Source of the DNA: Rebecca billardiae RCC1528
Taxonomy: Eukaryota; Haptophyta
Direction of reading: 5' to 3'
DNA: 64,000 bases
NCBI GenBank assembly: GCA_965240325.2
Contig: OZ251230.1
Coordinates: 558,001 to 622,000, forward strand
Shown: piece by piece, positions 1 through 11,688 of the stretch
Layout: every line of letters starts with the position of its first letter
How positions within the stretch are numbered: position 1 is the stretch's first letter
Position numbers and translations under genes: made by a program
Notes under the pieces: model-generated
Told to the model about the DNA's origin: nothing
Seen by the model: the letters and a program-made list of their open reading frames with translations, nothing else
Database searches by the model: none

Positions 1-480
1 TGCTTCCGGTTCCTCACGGTTCGGCAAGAGAGCAAGGACCCGTGACTAGGTGCTTCAGCTTCGTCCTCCGTTGCTCGCTCCCTTCAAGAGATCGGTGCAC
101 AGTGATCGGTGAGGAGTGAGGACTGTGCTGATGTCATGATGCTGAGGAAGCCGGACAAACACCAAGCAAGCAGTGCCGGACCGCCCCGGCCGGCGGTGCG
201 GAAGCACTGCGCGCAGGCGGGTCTACGATGCTTCGCCCTCGCCAAGGCGCGCGCTTCTTGCGGCCGCAGATCTCCCAGTGGATGCGGCGCGTGGTCGGTG
301 CCAAGGCGCATGCGGAATAGTGTGTGCCCCTCGTACCTGAACCTCACCCCGGCTGCTCGCCGGACCCAGCGCCATGACCGTTGCGCGCACCGCGTGCGCG
401 TGCGGCTCGCAGTCGCGGACGCTTCGTCCGCAAACCGCGGGCGGTCAGAAGGATGCAGCAGCTTCGGGAGGTGCCGCATC
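1..480. other. Region without a convincing gene
   Basis: Open frames exist on both strands, but they run straight into the repeats that follow and have no recognisable domain. The minus-strand translation of roughly 90-360 reads like ordinary protein sequence rather than low complexity, for example RFRYEGHTLFRMRLG, so an exon of a gene starting outside the window is possible. I cannot identify it. Confidence 0.3.
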
Positions 481-600
481 GGAGTGCCTGCTGCTTCGAG
501 CTGCTGCTTCTTGCTTCTCCCACCACCTGCGAGCACTCCCACCACCTGCGCGCTTGCTTCTGCTTGCGGCTCCCACCACCTGCGCGCTTGTTTCTTGCGT
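480..600. repeat. Short tandem repeat built on CCCACCACCTGCG
   Basis: The phrase CCCACCACCTGCG recurs about every 35-40 bases, at roughly 520, 540 and 575, separated by CTTGCTTCT-rich spacer. It borders the larger minisatellite that follows. All open frames here are by-products of the repeat. Confidence 0.6.
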
Positions 601-1060
601 GCAGCAGTACGGCATACCATGCACGCAGCAGTACCATACCATGCGCACAGCAGTGCCATACCATGCGCGCAGCAGTACCGCCAGTACCATACCATCATGC
701 GTGCAGCAGTACCATACCATGCACGCGGCAGTACCATACCATGCGCGCAGCAGCAGTACATACTCCTGATCATGCGTGCCGCAGCAGAGTACCATACTAC
801 CATGCGCACAGCAGTACCATACCATGCGCGCAGCAGTACCATACCATCATGCACGCAGCAGTACCATACCATGCGCGCAGCAGTAGGCCATAGCATAGAC
901 CATGCCGTACCATCATACCATGCACGCATCAGTACTCCACACTAGCTACAGTGCGCGCAGCAGTACCATACCATGCGCGCAGCAGTACCATACCATGCGA
1001 GCAGCACGGTACCGCCAGTACTCTGTCACTACTGGTACCATCATGCGTGCAGCAGTATTG
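598..1060. repeat. Minisatellite with unit GCGCGCAGCAGTACCATACC
   Basis: About 460 bp of imperfect tandem copies of a 20-25 base unit (GCGCGCAGCAGTACCATACC followed by AT), with some units lengthened by CATCATGCGTGC or GCCAGT insertions. Translations in several frames on both strands are simple reiterations (AVPYHARSST; MVWYCCAHG), which explains the long open frames here. I see no reason to call a gene. Confidence 0.85.
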
Positions 1061-1163
1061 ATGAAGTCGTGGTGGCCTGGTATGTGGCGCGCGGCGCTGA
1101 CGGTCACAGAGCTGTAGGCCAGCGGGGCGAGCCCTGCATTCCGGTAGGACCGGGGTGAATGCA

Positions 1164-1190
1164 GCATTGCCGGGTGCAACCCGGCAATGC
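1164..1190. other. Perfect 12-bp hairpin
   Basis: GCATTGCCGGGT and its exact reverse complement are separated by three bases (GCA). It lies in the gene-free stretch between the minisatellite and the end of the amine oxidase gene. It could be a terminator-like RNA hairpin or a mobile-element end; there is no poly-T tract beside it. Nothing shows a function. Confidence 0.5.
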
Positions 1191-2210
1191 CCGCCTGAAT
1201 GGTAAGTCTATACGCGTACTACAGTGAGTACAGTACTACTTCAGCTAGTCCGACGGCGCGCCGCACCGCGCTGCATAGTTAGTGCATGACGAATGATGAC
1301 GATTATTCGACGATATCGGCGGCGGTGGCCCCATCCGAGATTGGCCCATCAAGCATCTGCTATGTCTCTCTCTCGGACGATAGCGCTCATCTCTGCTAGT
1401 GGCACTACTCACTAGTCTCTCCCCGTCTCTCGGCCCGGCGTCTCTCGTCAGCCGTCGTCTCGAAGAGTCGTAGTCAGAGAGTCGTGTGCAGCGCCCCCGC
1501 GGGCGCGTGCCCCCGGGTGCCTAGGCACGTGCGCCATGTGCGCGCGGGCGACTATGAGAGGCAGCATATGCCCAGCTCGCGCCGCATGGTGCTGAGCAGC
1601 GCTCGCCCGGCGGCGGGTCGCGAGGGCACGCTGAAGCGCGCCCGCCCGACATGTCCCGCGCCCCATCTTGGCGATATATTCTTGAGCATGAGGTCCACCT
1701 CCGCGTTCCCCTTTCCGAACGCCCCAACGACGATCGGGATGATCTCGGGGAAGGTGCCGCGCCTCGTACAGGCCAACCGACTGCCCAAATACCATTTGAC
1801 ACGACAGCTTATTTATATTCAGCCTTGCTGCTGCCTGCGCGCCGACGGCGAGAGTCGCGTGTCAATACCAGCGCCGCCGCCGCCACCGACAGCACCGCGA
1901 GCGCGATGACCGCCGCTGCCATGGTCATCGCCGTTGGGAGTGCCTGTATTGACTGCTCGGCTGTCGATGCGGCGGGGCCGCTCACCCAGGACGATGACGG
2001 CGTGCCGGCCGAGAGCTCGGGGGCGCGCGTCTTGGAGGCGGCTATCCCACGGCGAGGCGAGGGCACGGCCCTGCATGCGGGACTTCATGATGAGGCGGCG
2101 GCATGGCCGGGCGGACGCGGCGACGCCGCCCCCCCGCGCGCACGCTCGCCGCCCTGCCTCGCCGCCCACCCCGCGGCCGTGGCCTCGCCGCGCCGCGCGC
2201 GCGTGCCGTG
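1191..2210. other. Spacer downstream of the amine oxidase gene
   Basis: This is the region 3' of the minus-strand amine oxidase gene and probably includes its 3' untranslated region. Several short open frames exist. One on the minus strand (about 1552-1800) contains FPEIIPIVVGAFGKGNAEVD, which reads like real protein and could be a retroelement remnant. Another (1809-2066, minus, GTG start) contains a hydrophobic stretch. Neither has enough support to be called a gene. Confidence 0.4.
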
Positions 2211-5200
2211 CTAGCACGTGCACTCAGGGCACACAAACTCGTCCCGGTCCGAGTAGCGTGAGACGTCGAGCCCGAGGCAGGAGCCGTGGTACCAGCGCTG
2301 GCACACGTCGCACGAGATCATCGCCTCGGCGTACTTGGTGCGGTCCCACACGCGCGCGCCGCCGTTGCAGATGCACATGCGCGGGCTCTCGCCCGCCGCC
2401 TTGCACGCGTGGTACTGGTGCGTGCGCAGCAGCTGCCGCGCCGCCTCCTCGCCGCTCTCGAGCGCGCCGTGCACGCACTGCGCCGCCACCTGCGCGCACG
2501 CCTCGCCGCCGAAGAAGAGGCGCGGGTGGTCGGCCGCGGGGCCCAGCCAGTCGGGCGCCTGCAGCTGCGCGCGCGTCTCCGCGCCGGAGCCTGCGCCGCG
2601 GGGACGGAAGCGGCGGCGCGCGGGGCGGGCCGCGTCGCGCGGGGCCGCTCAGCGCGCGTCGTCCCGGGCGCCGCGGCGCCGCTCTCGGCCGCGGCGGGCG
2701 CGCGGCCGTGGCGCGGGGCGCGCGCGCCGCGCACCGAGGGCAAGGAAGGAGTAGGAGCCTCTGCTGAAGGGCTCCGCCTCCCACCGCGTGACCACCGCCT
2801 CGAGCAGCCCGGGGATGCCGAGCTCGGCGGCGCCGCCGCCCTCGGCGCCGGCCGGTGGCGCGGTGCCGCCCGCCTCCGCCTCCGCGCCGCGGCCGGCGGA
2901 ACCGTTCGCAGCCCGCCGCGCGCCGGCCGGCGGGGAGGGCGTGCGCCGCGCGGCGGGGCGGCGCGGCGCCGAGCCCGCGCCGCGGCCGCGCGCGCGCGCG
3001 CCCGCCGCGCCCTCCTCCGGCTCCGGCTCCGGCTTCGCCTCCTTCGCCTCCGCAGCGGCGGCGGGCACGGCGGCGGCAGCCGCCTCCGCGCCGCCCGGCG
3101 CTCGCGGCTCTGGCTGCTGCGCAAACATGCGCCGCAGCAGTCCGTCCACCTCCGCCACCACCGCTGCGTCGCTCAGCCCGCCAAACCGGTCGGCAAACGG
3201 CGGGCCTGCGTGCGCGACGATCACGCCGTGCTTGCCGAACGCGTGCAGGTTGAGGAAGCGCACCTGCGCGCACGCACGCGCGGCGGCGGCGGCGGGGCGC
3301 GCGCGAGGCGCGCGTTGACTGCGCGCGCTCTCGGGCGCGTGGGCGCGGGCGGCGCGGCGGTGCGCGGGCGGGCGCGGCGCGCAGGCAGGGCACGCACTGC
3401 GCGCGCGCGCGCGCGGCGGCGCACCCGCGGGTCTGTGCACTGCAGGTAGGGCGTGGCGGGTGGCCAGAACGGCTGCGCATACTGCAGCACCACCTGCGCG
3501 CGCGACACGGCGCGCGGCGGCCGCTCCTCCGTCCTCAGTCAGCAGAGGCGGCGCGCGCGGCCGCCACGGCCGCGGCTTGGGCCGCCGCGCGTGCGAGTGC
3601 GCCGCCACCGCCACCGCACCTTGTTCTCGATGCCCACGCCCATCGCGTCGATGGCGGCGCGCTTGGGCGCGCACAGCGGCGGGTCGAAGGTGACTGTGTT
3701 CGACGGCAGCGGCTGCTGCAGCACGCCTGCGAGCGCGCGCACGGCGCAGGGCGCAGCGGCCGAGCGAGGCGCGCGCGCGCGTGATGGCGGGCGGCGCGGA
3801 GGCTGCGGCCGAGGCGGGCTGCGCGCGCGCGCGCGCGCCCGCGCGCCCGCGCGCCCGCCGCGCCCACGCGCACAGCGCACGCCCCCCACCGATGGGCAGT
3901 GTGCACACGACGTAGTCGCACTCGACAGCCGAGCCATCTGCCAGCAGCACGCGCGCGCACGCGGCCCCGTCCGCGCACGCGCCCGCACGCGCGGGCGCTG
4001 CTGCCGCCGCCTCCTCGCCGTCGCCCTCTGCGCCGCGCCGCGCGAGCTCGACGCGGCAGACTTGCGCGCCCAGCCTGTGCTCAATGCGCGCGGCGCACGC
4101 GCGCTCGCGCCGGCGGGCGTCGGCCGGGAGCTGCGCGCGGCGCGCGGCCGCCTCGGCGGCGCCGCTCGAGGCGCGAGCGCGCCGGGCGCGGCCCGCGCCG
4201 CCGCCGCCCTCGCCGCCGCCGCCGCCCTCGCCGCCCGCCGCGCCCGTCGGCACGCCGAGGGTGCGCAGCAGCAGCTGTGCGTACCCATCGGTCACGATGC
4301 CGTCGGACACGTCGCGGTCGTCCGCGCTGCTCGCGCCCGCGGCGGAGCGGCGGCCGCGCGGCGCGCGCTTGGCGCGCGCTGACGAGTCGGCGGCGGCCGG
4401 CTGCGCGCGGCGCCGCGCAGGTCGCGCCGCGCCGGCCGTGCGCGGGTGCGGGGGCGCGCGCGCGGACGCGGCCGGCGGCGGCGCGGTGCGCGCGTGCACC
4501 GTCGCCGCGCGCACGCCGCGCGCCTCCGCCATCACCGCCCGCTCCGACATCGGCGTCTCGCTGAGGTGCGGCCGCGCGCCGCCCAGCCGAATGCACACGC
4601 GCGCGAGCGCTGGGCCGGGGCCGCGCGGCGCGCGCGGCGCGGCGCGGCGCGGCGCGCTGCCCGGCGCGCGCGCGGACGGCGCCGGCTCGGGCGGCGCGCG
4701 CGGCGCGGCGGGCGCGCCGGCCGGCGGCGGCGGCGCGCGCTGCGAGCGCAGCAGCTCCAGCCTCGCGCGCACGCACGCCTCCCAGCTGGGCGCGAAGCGC
4801 AAGCGCGGCGGCGCCGAGGGCGGCGGCGCCGACGGCGCGGCCGCGGGGCGAGGCTCGGCCTCGCCGCCCGCCTCCGCCGCCTCCGCGCCGCCGCCCGCCT
4901 CTGCCGCGCCCGCCCGGCGCCACGCCGGAGCGGCGGCCAGCAGCCTGTGCCTCACGCTCAGCGCCCAGCTCGAGTCAAAGCGCACGCCGCTGCCCGCGCG
5001 GCCGCACAGCGCGCGCAGCTCGGCGGCTAGGCCAGGCATGGCGCACGCGCCGCGCGCCCACGCGCCGTGCAGCGGGCGTGGCGTGCGCAGGGGCGCCGCC
5101 CCGCGCAGCACGACGCGCACAGGCACGCGCAGCTCCTCCGCGGAGGCAGCGGCAGCCAGCGGCCCGCCGCCCATCGGCGCCGCGTCCGCCATCTCCGCGT

Positions 5201-8200
5201 CTGAGCCCGGGGCGTGTGTGGCAGAGGCGGCGCGTGCGGCCGGGCGCGCGCGACGATCGGCCGCACGCGCGGCGGCGGCGGGTGCTGCTGCATCGGCAGC
5301 TGCGTCGGCGGCGCCGGCTGCCGCGGCGTCGAGCGCGGCAAGTGCGCCGCCCTGCAAGCCCGCGCCAGCCGCCGGCGGTGCGCGGGTGGCGGCTGCGCGG
5401 CGCGGCGGCGGCGGCTGCGGCGGTGGCGCGGCCGGCGCCGGCGGCACGGCCGCCGATGCCTCGGCCGGCGCATGCGCGCCCAACCCCACGCCATCCGCCG
5501 CCGCCCCGTCGGCCTCGGCCGGCGGGTGGGACGCGGGCGCGGGGGCGGCGCTCGGTTCGGCCGCGGGCGCGCCGAGCGGCGCGCGCCGGCCAGCGTGCCG
5601 AGCGGAGCGCTTGCGCGGGCCGGGCGGCGCTGTGCCCGCGTGCCGCGCGCGCCCGGCGGCGGCGGCGGCGGCACCGCCGCTCGGCGCAGCACCAGCCGCC
5701 GCCGCCCCGCCCCCCGCCGCCGCCCCCGCCGCCGCCCCCGCCGCCGCCCCCGCCGCCGCCCCCGCCGCCCGCAGCTCCCGCCGCGCGCGCAGCACCGCGC
5801 CCTCGTCGACCTGCTCGATCAGAGCGTCCGCAGAGAGCTCGTGCAGCCGCGCGTTGTAGCCCCAGACGAGGACGTACGCGCTGCGCAGCAGCAGCAGCTC
5901 GAGGTCGGAGGGCGCCAGCCGCGGCGGCTCGCACAGCGCGACGGGCAGCAGCGCGTCGCACAGCGCGCCCACCGAGGTTCGAGCCCACGCGCCGCACGCT
6001 GCGCCGCCCGCGCCGCCCGCGCCGCCGCCCGCGCCGCCCGCGCCGCCGCCCGCGCCGCCGCCCGCGCCGCCCGCGTAGCCCGCGGCGGGCGCGGCCGCGG
6101 CCGCGCCGAAGCGGAGCGGGAAGGTGGGCGGCGGCGAGGCGCGGCCGCGCGCGCATGGCGGCGCGCACGGCGAGGGCGGCGGCGAGGCGCGCCGCGGCGG
6201 CGACGCCGGCGGCGACGCCGGCGGCGACGGCGTCCGCTCTCGCTTCAGAGCGCCCGCGCTCGCGCCGCCGGCCGCGCCGCGCGCCGCGCGCGCGCGCGGC
6301 GGCGCGTGCAGCGAGCGCAGCAGCTCGACCGCGTCCTCCCAGCAGTGGCTGCCCAGCGCGCCGACCGCCGCGCCGCGCGCCTCCGCCGCGCCGCCGCGCA
6401 GCACCCGCGCGTGCACAAGCGGAGACGGCGGCGCGCCCGCCCGGCGCGCTCGCTCCTCGCACTCGACCAGCGCGGCGCGCGAGCCCACCAGCACGACGGA
6501 CACGTCGTCGAGGAGGGTGGCGGGGGGCGGCGCGGAGGGGGGCAGCGGCGCGGGGGGTCGAGGGGAGCGCCCGGCCGCGCCGAGGCCGCTCGCGCCGCCG
6601 CTGCCCGCCGTGGCACACGAGCCCGCGCAATGCGCGCGCGGCGGCGCCGGCTGCGCGCGCGCCGACGGCGGCGACGGCGGCGGCACGCTCGGCGCGACTC
6701 GAGCCGGCGGCGCCGGCGAGGCAGCCGCCGCCGCGTGCGGAGCCGCTGCCGGTAGCGTCGGCGCGCCCGGCGGCGCGCGCGGCGCGCCCGCGGATCCCGG
6801 CTGCGCGCGCGCAACGGCTGTCGCGCCCGCCACCACCGCAGGCCGCGCCGCGCCCGGCGCGCGCGCGGCGCGCGGCCGGGCGCGCGCGCCGCTGCCCGCG
6901 GCGGGCGCGGCCGCGCGGTCGCGCGCGCCCGGCAGCGGCGCAGCCCCGCGCGGCGCGGTCGGGAGCGCCGCCGGCTGCGCGGGGCCGCAGCGGGGCGGCG
7001 CGCTTGCGCATCGCCTCGGCGGCGGGCGCGGTGGCGCGGCAACAGAAGCTGACGCGTCGTGCGCGGCCGCGGTGCGTGGCGCTGCCGCGTGCGTGCGCGC
7101 CGGCTGCGGCGGTGCGGGCCCGGCGGCGGCCGCCCAGCTGTGCGGCGGCGCTGCGGCGGCGTGCCGCAGCGCACCCGCCGCCGCTGCCGCCGGCGGCGGC
7201 GGCGCGCAGCCCGGCGGCCGCGCGTGCGCGAGCGCGTGGCTGTGCGCCGGCACCGCCACGCGCGGCAGGTGCGCGGCGGCGCGTGCGCCTTCGGCCTGCT
7301 GCTGGGCTGCGCCCCGCTGCTGCTGCCCAGGGGCGTTGGAGCCCTCCGCCGCCGCCATGGCGAGGATCGCCGTGAGCGCCGCCTCGCGCTCGGAGGCGGG
7401 CAGCAAGCCGAGCACCGCGCTCAGCGAGCGCTCGGCCGCCGCCTGCTCCGCGGCCAAGCGCTCGGCGGCAGCGCGCACCTCCCGCTGAGCCGAGGGCGCG
7501 CCGCCCGCGCCGCCCGCGCCGCCCGCGCCGCCCGCGCCGCCCGCGCCGCCCGCGCCGCCCGCGCCGCCCGCGCCGCCCGCGCCGCCCGCGCCGCCCGCGC
7601 CGTGCGAGCTCGGTACGCCGCTGCCGCGCATCAGCAGGCCGGCGGCGCTCGGCGGCCAGGCCGCCGCCTCGGCGTGCGCCGCGCGCGCGCACTCATCCGG
7701 CGCGCGCGCGTGCGCGCACACCGCCGGCGGCGCCCGCTGGCCGCTCGAATGAGCGGCCGCCACGCTCGCAGGCGCGTGCTCGCACGCGCCGCGTGCGCCG
7801 GCCGCGCCGACGGCGGCAGACGACGGGCGCGCGCACGGGAGCGGCTGCGGCTGCGCCGCGCCGCCGCTGCACCACGCCGCGTGCGCGCCCTCGCAGCGCG
7901 CTCGGCTGAGCAATGGCACCGTCGCCGGCAGCGCGCGTGCGCGCGCGCCGCACAGCACGGGCGTGCGCGCGTGCTGCGCGCCACCGCGCAGGTGCGCACT
8001 CACTGCCGCGGCGTGGGCGCTAAGCGGGGGCGGCTGCGGCTGCTGCTGCCGCTGCTGCTGCCGCTGCTGCTGCTGCTGCGGCTGCGGCTGCTGCTGCGGC
8101 TGCTGCGGCTGCTGCTGCTGCGGCTGCGGCGGCTGCTGCTGCTGCGGCGGCCGCGGCTGCTGCTGCGCGGCTGCGCCCGCAGCGCTCGCGCGACACGCCG

Positions 8201-10187
8201 CCCAGCGCCAAGGCTCGCCGTCGTCGCCCTCCGCCGGAGGCGCGTGCGCCGCCTGCTCCGCCGGCGGCGCGTCCGCGGCGGCGCCGCTGCCGCGCCGCTC
8301 GGCGCCCGGCGAGGGTGCAGGTGCGTCCGCGAGCGCGGCGGGCGGCGTCACGCTCGGCGGCGCGGCAGCCGCCGAGCGCTTGGCGCAGCCGCCGCCGGGC
8401 GCGGCCGAGGCCGCGTGCGCGCGGCGCTTCGCCGCGCCCGCGGCCCGCCTGGCCCCGCCCGCGCCGCCCGCGCGCGTCTGCGCCCCCTCAGGCGAGAGCA
8501 AGACATGAATGTGCATGCCCGCGCGCCAGCTCTCTGGCAGCATCAGCGCGCGCCGCTGCGGCGCGCCCGCGGGCGACCACCACAGCTCCACCCAGCAGCC
8601 GGGCTCCGCGTCGTCGGGGACGTGGGCGACCAGGGACAGGGCGCGCGGCGGCGTCGGGTGCAGCTGCAGCAGCGCGGCGCGCGCCGCCGCGAGGCCCTGA
8701 TCCGCGCCCGCCTCCTCCGCCTCCTCCGCGTCCGCTGGCGCGTCCGCGTCCGCGGACGCGGGCGCGGACACGTCCGCTCGATCGACGTCGGCGCGCTGAG
8801 TGCCCTCGGCGGCGCCGCCGTCGGCAGCCGGCGCGCGCGGCGGCGTGAGCTTCCGCCGCTTGGGCGCGCCGCCGCCCTCGCGCAGCGGGCTCGCCGGACT
8901 CCGCCCCGCCGCCGCCGCCGCCGCCGCCTCGCCAACCGCCGCCCCGTCCGCCCCCGTCGCGGCCGAGGCCGCGGGCTCCGCTGTCGGCCTGAGCGCCGGC
9001 AGCAGGGCGCGCGTGCTGGAGCTGCGCCGCGCCGTGGGGAGCGGCGGCGGCGGCAGCCCGAGCGCGCGCGCCGCGTGCGCGCGCGCGACCACACCGTCGA
9101 CCAGCTGGCGCACGCGCCGCAGGATCTCAAAGCTGCGCTGGACCGCCTGCGCTCGGCGGCGCCACAGGGCGCGCGGCGACGGGGGCGGGGGCGAGCGCGC
9201 GTCGGGCGGGGCGTCGGCGCATCGCGCGCGTCGGCGTCCGCGCGCATCGGCCGGGCGCGCCGCGCGCACCTTGGGCGGCACGACCGCCCCCGGCGGCGCG
9301 CCTGGCCTGAGGTCATAGTACGTGCAGCCCTCCGCCCACGCGCGCGAGTAGCCGCCGCGCCGCTGGTCGACGCGCGCGCCGAGCGACGCGGCCATGCGGT
9401 AGATCGGATTGTACTGCGAGCAGCCGTGGACGAAGGAGGCGCCGAGGTCGACGCGCGCGCCGGAGCGGAGGGAGACGGTGTGCACGCGCCCGCCCAGTCG
9501 GCTGCGCGCCTCAAGCACCACCACACGGCTCGCGCCGCCGAGCGCGAGCGCGCGCGCGGCGGCGAGGCCGGCGGGACCGCCGCCGATCACGGCCACCGTG
9601 AGGGCGTCTCTCGCGCGCTGCACGCGCCCCGCCTGGTTGCGCATGCCGCACGTGGAGCACACGGCGGCGGCAGCGGCGGCGGCGGCGCAGTGCGCGTGCA
9701 CCGTCGCGGCCGAGACAGAGCACGCGCACATCCACGCCTCCCGCTCCAGTGAGGGCACCGGCACGCCGCACAGTCGACACGCGCGCGAGCCCGCCGCCGC
9801 GCCCTCGGCCGCCGCGGGCCCGCCGTCGTCGCCGCCGCCGCGGCGCCGGCCGCGCTCGGCCGCGGCGAGCGCCTCGTCTTGCGACGAGTCCGTGTCGTCC
9901 GAGCCCTCAGCCGCGCCGCCGCCCGCGCCGCCGCCGCCGCCCGGCGCCGCCGCCGCGAGCTCGCGCTCCAGCCGCCGGCGCGCGCGCGCGGCGCGCAAGT
10001 CCGCGGCTGAGACGCAGCACAGCCCCTCGATGGCCGCGTCAGCGTCCATCGCCTCCTCGTCCGCCGCGCTCCACAGCCGGCACGCGCGGCCGGTGCGCCG
10101 TGCGCGGCGCAGCCGCCGCGCGTGCGGGTGCTGCGCCGAGATCGGCGGCCCGTCCTCCTCGTCCTCCTCGTCCTCCGCGTCCGACGA

Positions 10188-10239
<52 letters not shown>

Positions 10240-11114
10240 GTGTCGGAGGCCTCGCGCGAGGAGCCCTCGGCGGAAGAGGCGGGGGAGGCGGAGGCAGACT
10301 CGTCGCTGCTGCTCTCGCGCGCACCTGCGCGCGCCGGTCGGCGGCGCGAGCGCGCGCTCGCCCGCACGGCGGCACGCGCTCGGCTGCCGCTCCCGCCGCC
10401 GCCGCTGCCGCCGCCACCGCTGCCGCCGCCGCCGCCGCTGCCGCCACCCTTTGCCGCCGCGCGCGCGCGCGCGCGCGCAGGCGTCGCGGGCGGCGGCTCA
10501 GCGTCCGGCTTGTGGCCGCGCGCGGTGGCCATCGCCCGCCCGGCCCAGCCCGCGCTCGCCCGCTCGTCCGCGAGTGCGAGCAGGGCGGAGTGCTCCGCCT
10601 CGACCAGCTCGGCGAGCCGCGGCGGCCTGCGCACCGCGCGCCTCCGGCCGCCCTCGGCGTGCGCGCCCTCGAGCTGCTCGTGCGCGCGGATGGCCTCGGT
10701 GGCCTCGTCCTCGTTGAGGTCCTCCTCGTCGCCGTCGTCGTGCACCGCGTGCCACAGCGCGAGCGTGTCTTCCTCCTCCGCGCTCGCGGACACGGCCGCG
10801 GGCAGCCAGCGTGTGATCGTCGCCCGCACTTCGCTCGGCCCGCTCCCGGTGTCAAAATAGCGGACGATGCGGCGGCCGATCCACGCGTGGCCCTCCTCGC
10901 ACCAGCGCGCCTCGCCCGCCGCACTGTGCTCGCCCCGCGTGTGCGCCGTCCACGCCTCGGCCATCCGCGCGTACACGAGGCCGGTCGAGGGGGAGACCCA
11001 CACGCGCCGAGAGACGCCCTCGTCGCGCCGCGTGCTCACGCGCCAGCCGGCCTGGACGAGGATGCGCGCGCGCTGCGCGGCGCCCGGCTCGTAGCCGCCG
11101 CCTGCGTCCGCCAT
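2211..11114 (-). CDS. Giant FAD-dependent amine oxidase (LSD1/polyamine oxidase fold) with PHD finger
   Basis: Predicted 2,769 residues from the ATG at 11114 to the TAG at 2213-2211, with introns 3727-3889, 3494-3619, 3264-3424 and 2591-2734. Removing them keeps one frame and rebuilds the family core. Domains: a short N-terminal region; Asp runs (residues ~290-305); a Cys/His zinc-finger-like segment just before the Rossmann motif VIGGGPAGLAAARA (~505); LGASFVHG (substrate-side loop, ~560); then about 1,700 residues of Ala/Pro/Gly/Gln-rich insertion; VVCTLPIG; FDPPLCAPKRAAIDAMG; EPFSRGSYSFLALG; the FAD-binding end RLFFGGEACAQ; and a C-terminal PHD finger (C-x-C, C-x2-C, H-x2-C, C-x2-C, ending CPECTC). 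Flavin amine oxidases of this type demethylate histone lysines or oxidise polyamines. The PHD finger favours a nuclear chromatin role (inference). No SWIRM or tower domain is evident. Further in-frame introns may hide in the GC-rich insertion, for example near 9150-9270. Confidence 0.85.
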
Positions 11115-11688
11115 CGGCGCAACCCACCCGGCCGTGAGCGGCAGCCCTCGCCCAACCCCAAACCTTCTTGATGGTGACCCATCGCCGCCGCCTCTCGTTG
11201 GTCAAGCAGACCGGACCTCGCCGCCGAGCCGGACTGTAGGAGGTAGCGGTTTTAGCTGCTGCTACTTTAACTGTCGTGTGTACCGAAAGGATTGAAAGGA
11301 ATGAACACGCGACCGAATCGGACTGCAAGCTACTGTTTCCAGGTCTCTCTTCGGAGAGCGTGCGCTGAAGGATGGCGCGGCAACCTGCCACCGTGAGCCT
11401 TACGCACGTTAAAACAAATAAACTGTAATCTCGCCTGCCTGAGCTGTGTGCGTCTCTTATTCTTAGTAAACTGTAAGCTACTCGATGAATGACCACGACG
11501 AACGTATGGCCGACGGGACAAATGAGCAGCCTGCGAGTTGCAGTGCGTGCCGCGCCTGAGGCCTGAGCATCGCGAAAGCCTCCTTTCCAGAGTCTGCTGT
11601 CAGCGGTGGACCCCTCACTCCCCAGGCCTGCGCGCAGTCCTCGCCACGGCGGCCTAGGCCCACGCAGCCAGGCTGGACTCCGGCTCAC
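11115..11688. other. Spacer with one copy of a dispersed short repeat
   Basis: This is the presumed promoter region of the amine oxidase gene and the 3' region of the Obg gene. It has no credible gene. At 11422-11475 it holds one copy of the short repeat found three more times near 51.5-52.1 kb, flanked on both sides by TAAACTGTA. Confidence 0.6.
11422..11475 (+). repeat. Dispersed ~50-bp repeat, copy 1
   Basis: Core phrases are TCTCGCCTGCCTGAGCTGTG and TGCGTCTCTTATTCTTAGTA, bounded by TAAACTGTA on each side. The same sequence occurs inverted at 51535-51588 and in this orientation at 51776-51814 and 52017-52083. Confidence 0.85.

Noticed and set aside
84-929. Long minus-strand open frame across the left repeats
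   Set aside because: Most of it is reiterated minisatellite (MVWYCCAHG units) with equally long frames on the other strand.
1552-1802. Minus-strand frame containing FPEIIPIVVGAFGKGNAEVD, reminiscent of retroelement proteins
   Set aside because: Too short and isolated, with no catalytic motif. Kept only as a note in the spacer entry.
1809-2066. Minus-strand 85-residue frame with a hydrophobic stretch
   Set aside because: It has only a GTG start, lies in the presumed 3' region of the amine oxidase gene, and shows no domain.
4084-7692. Long plus- and minus-strand frames within the amine oxidase gene
   Set aside because: Arg/Ala/Pro/Gly-rich shadows of the GC-rich coding strand; stop codons are rare in all frames at this GC content.
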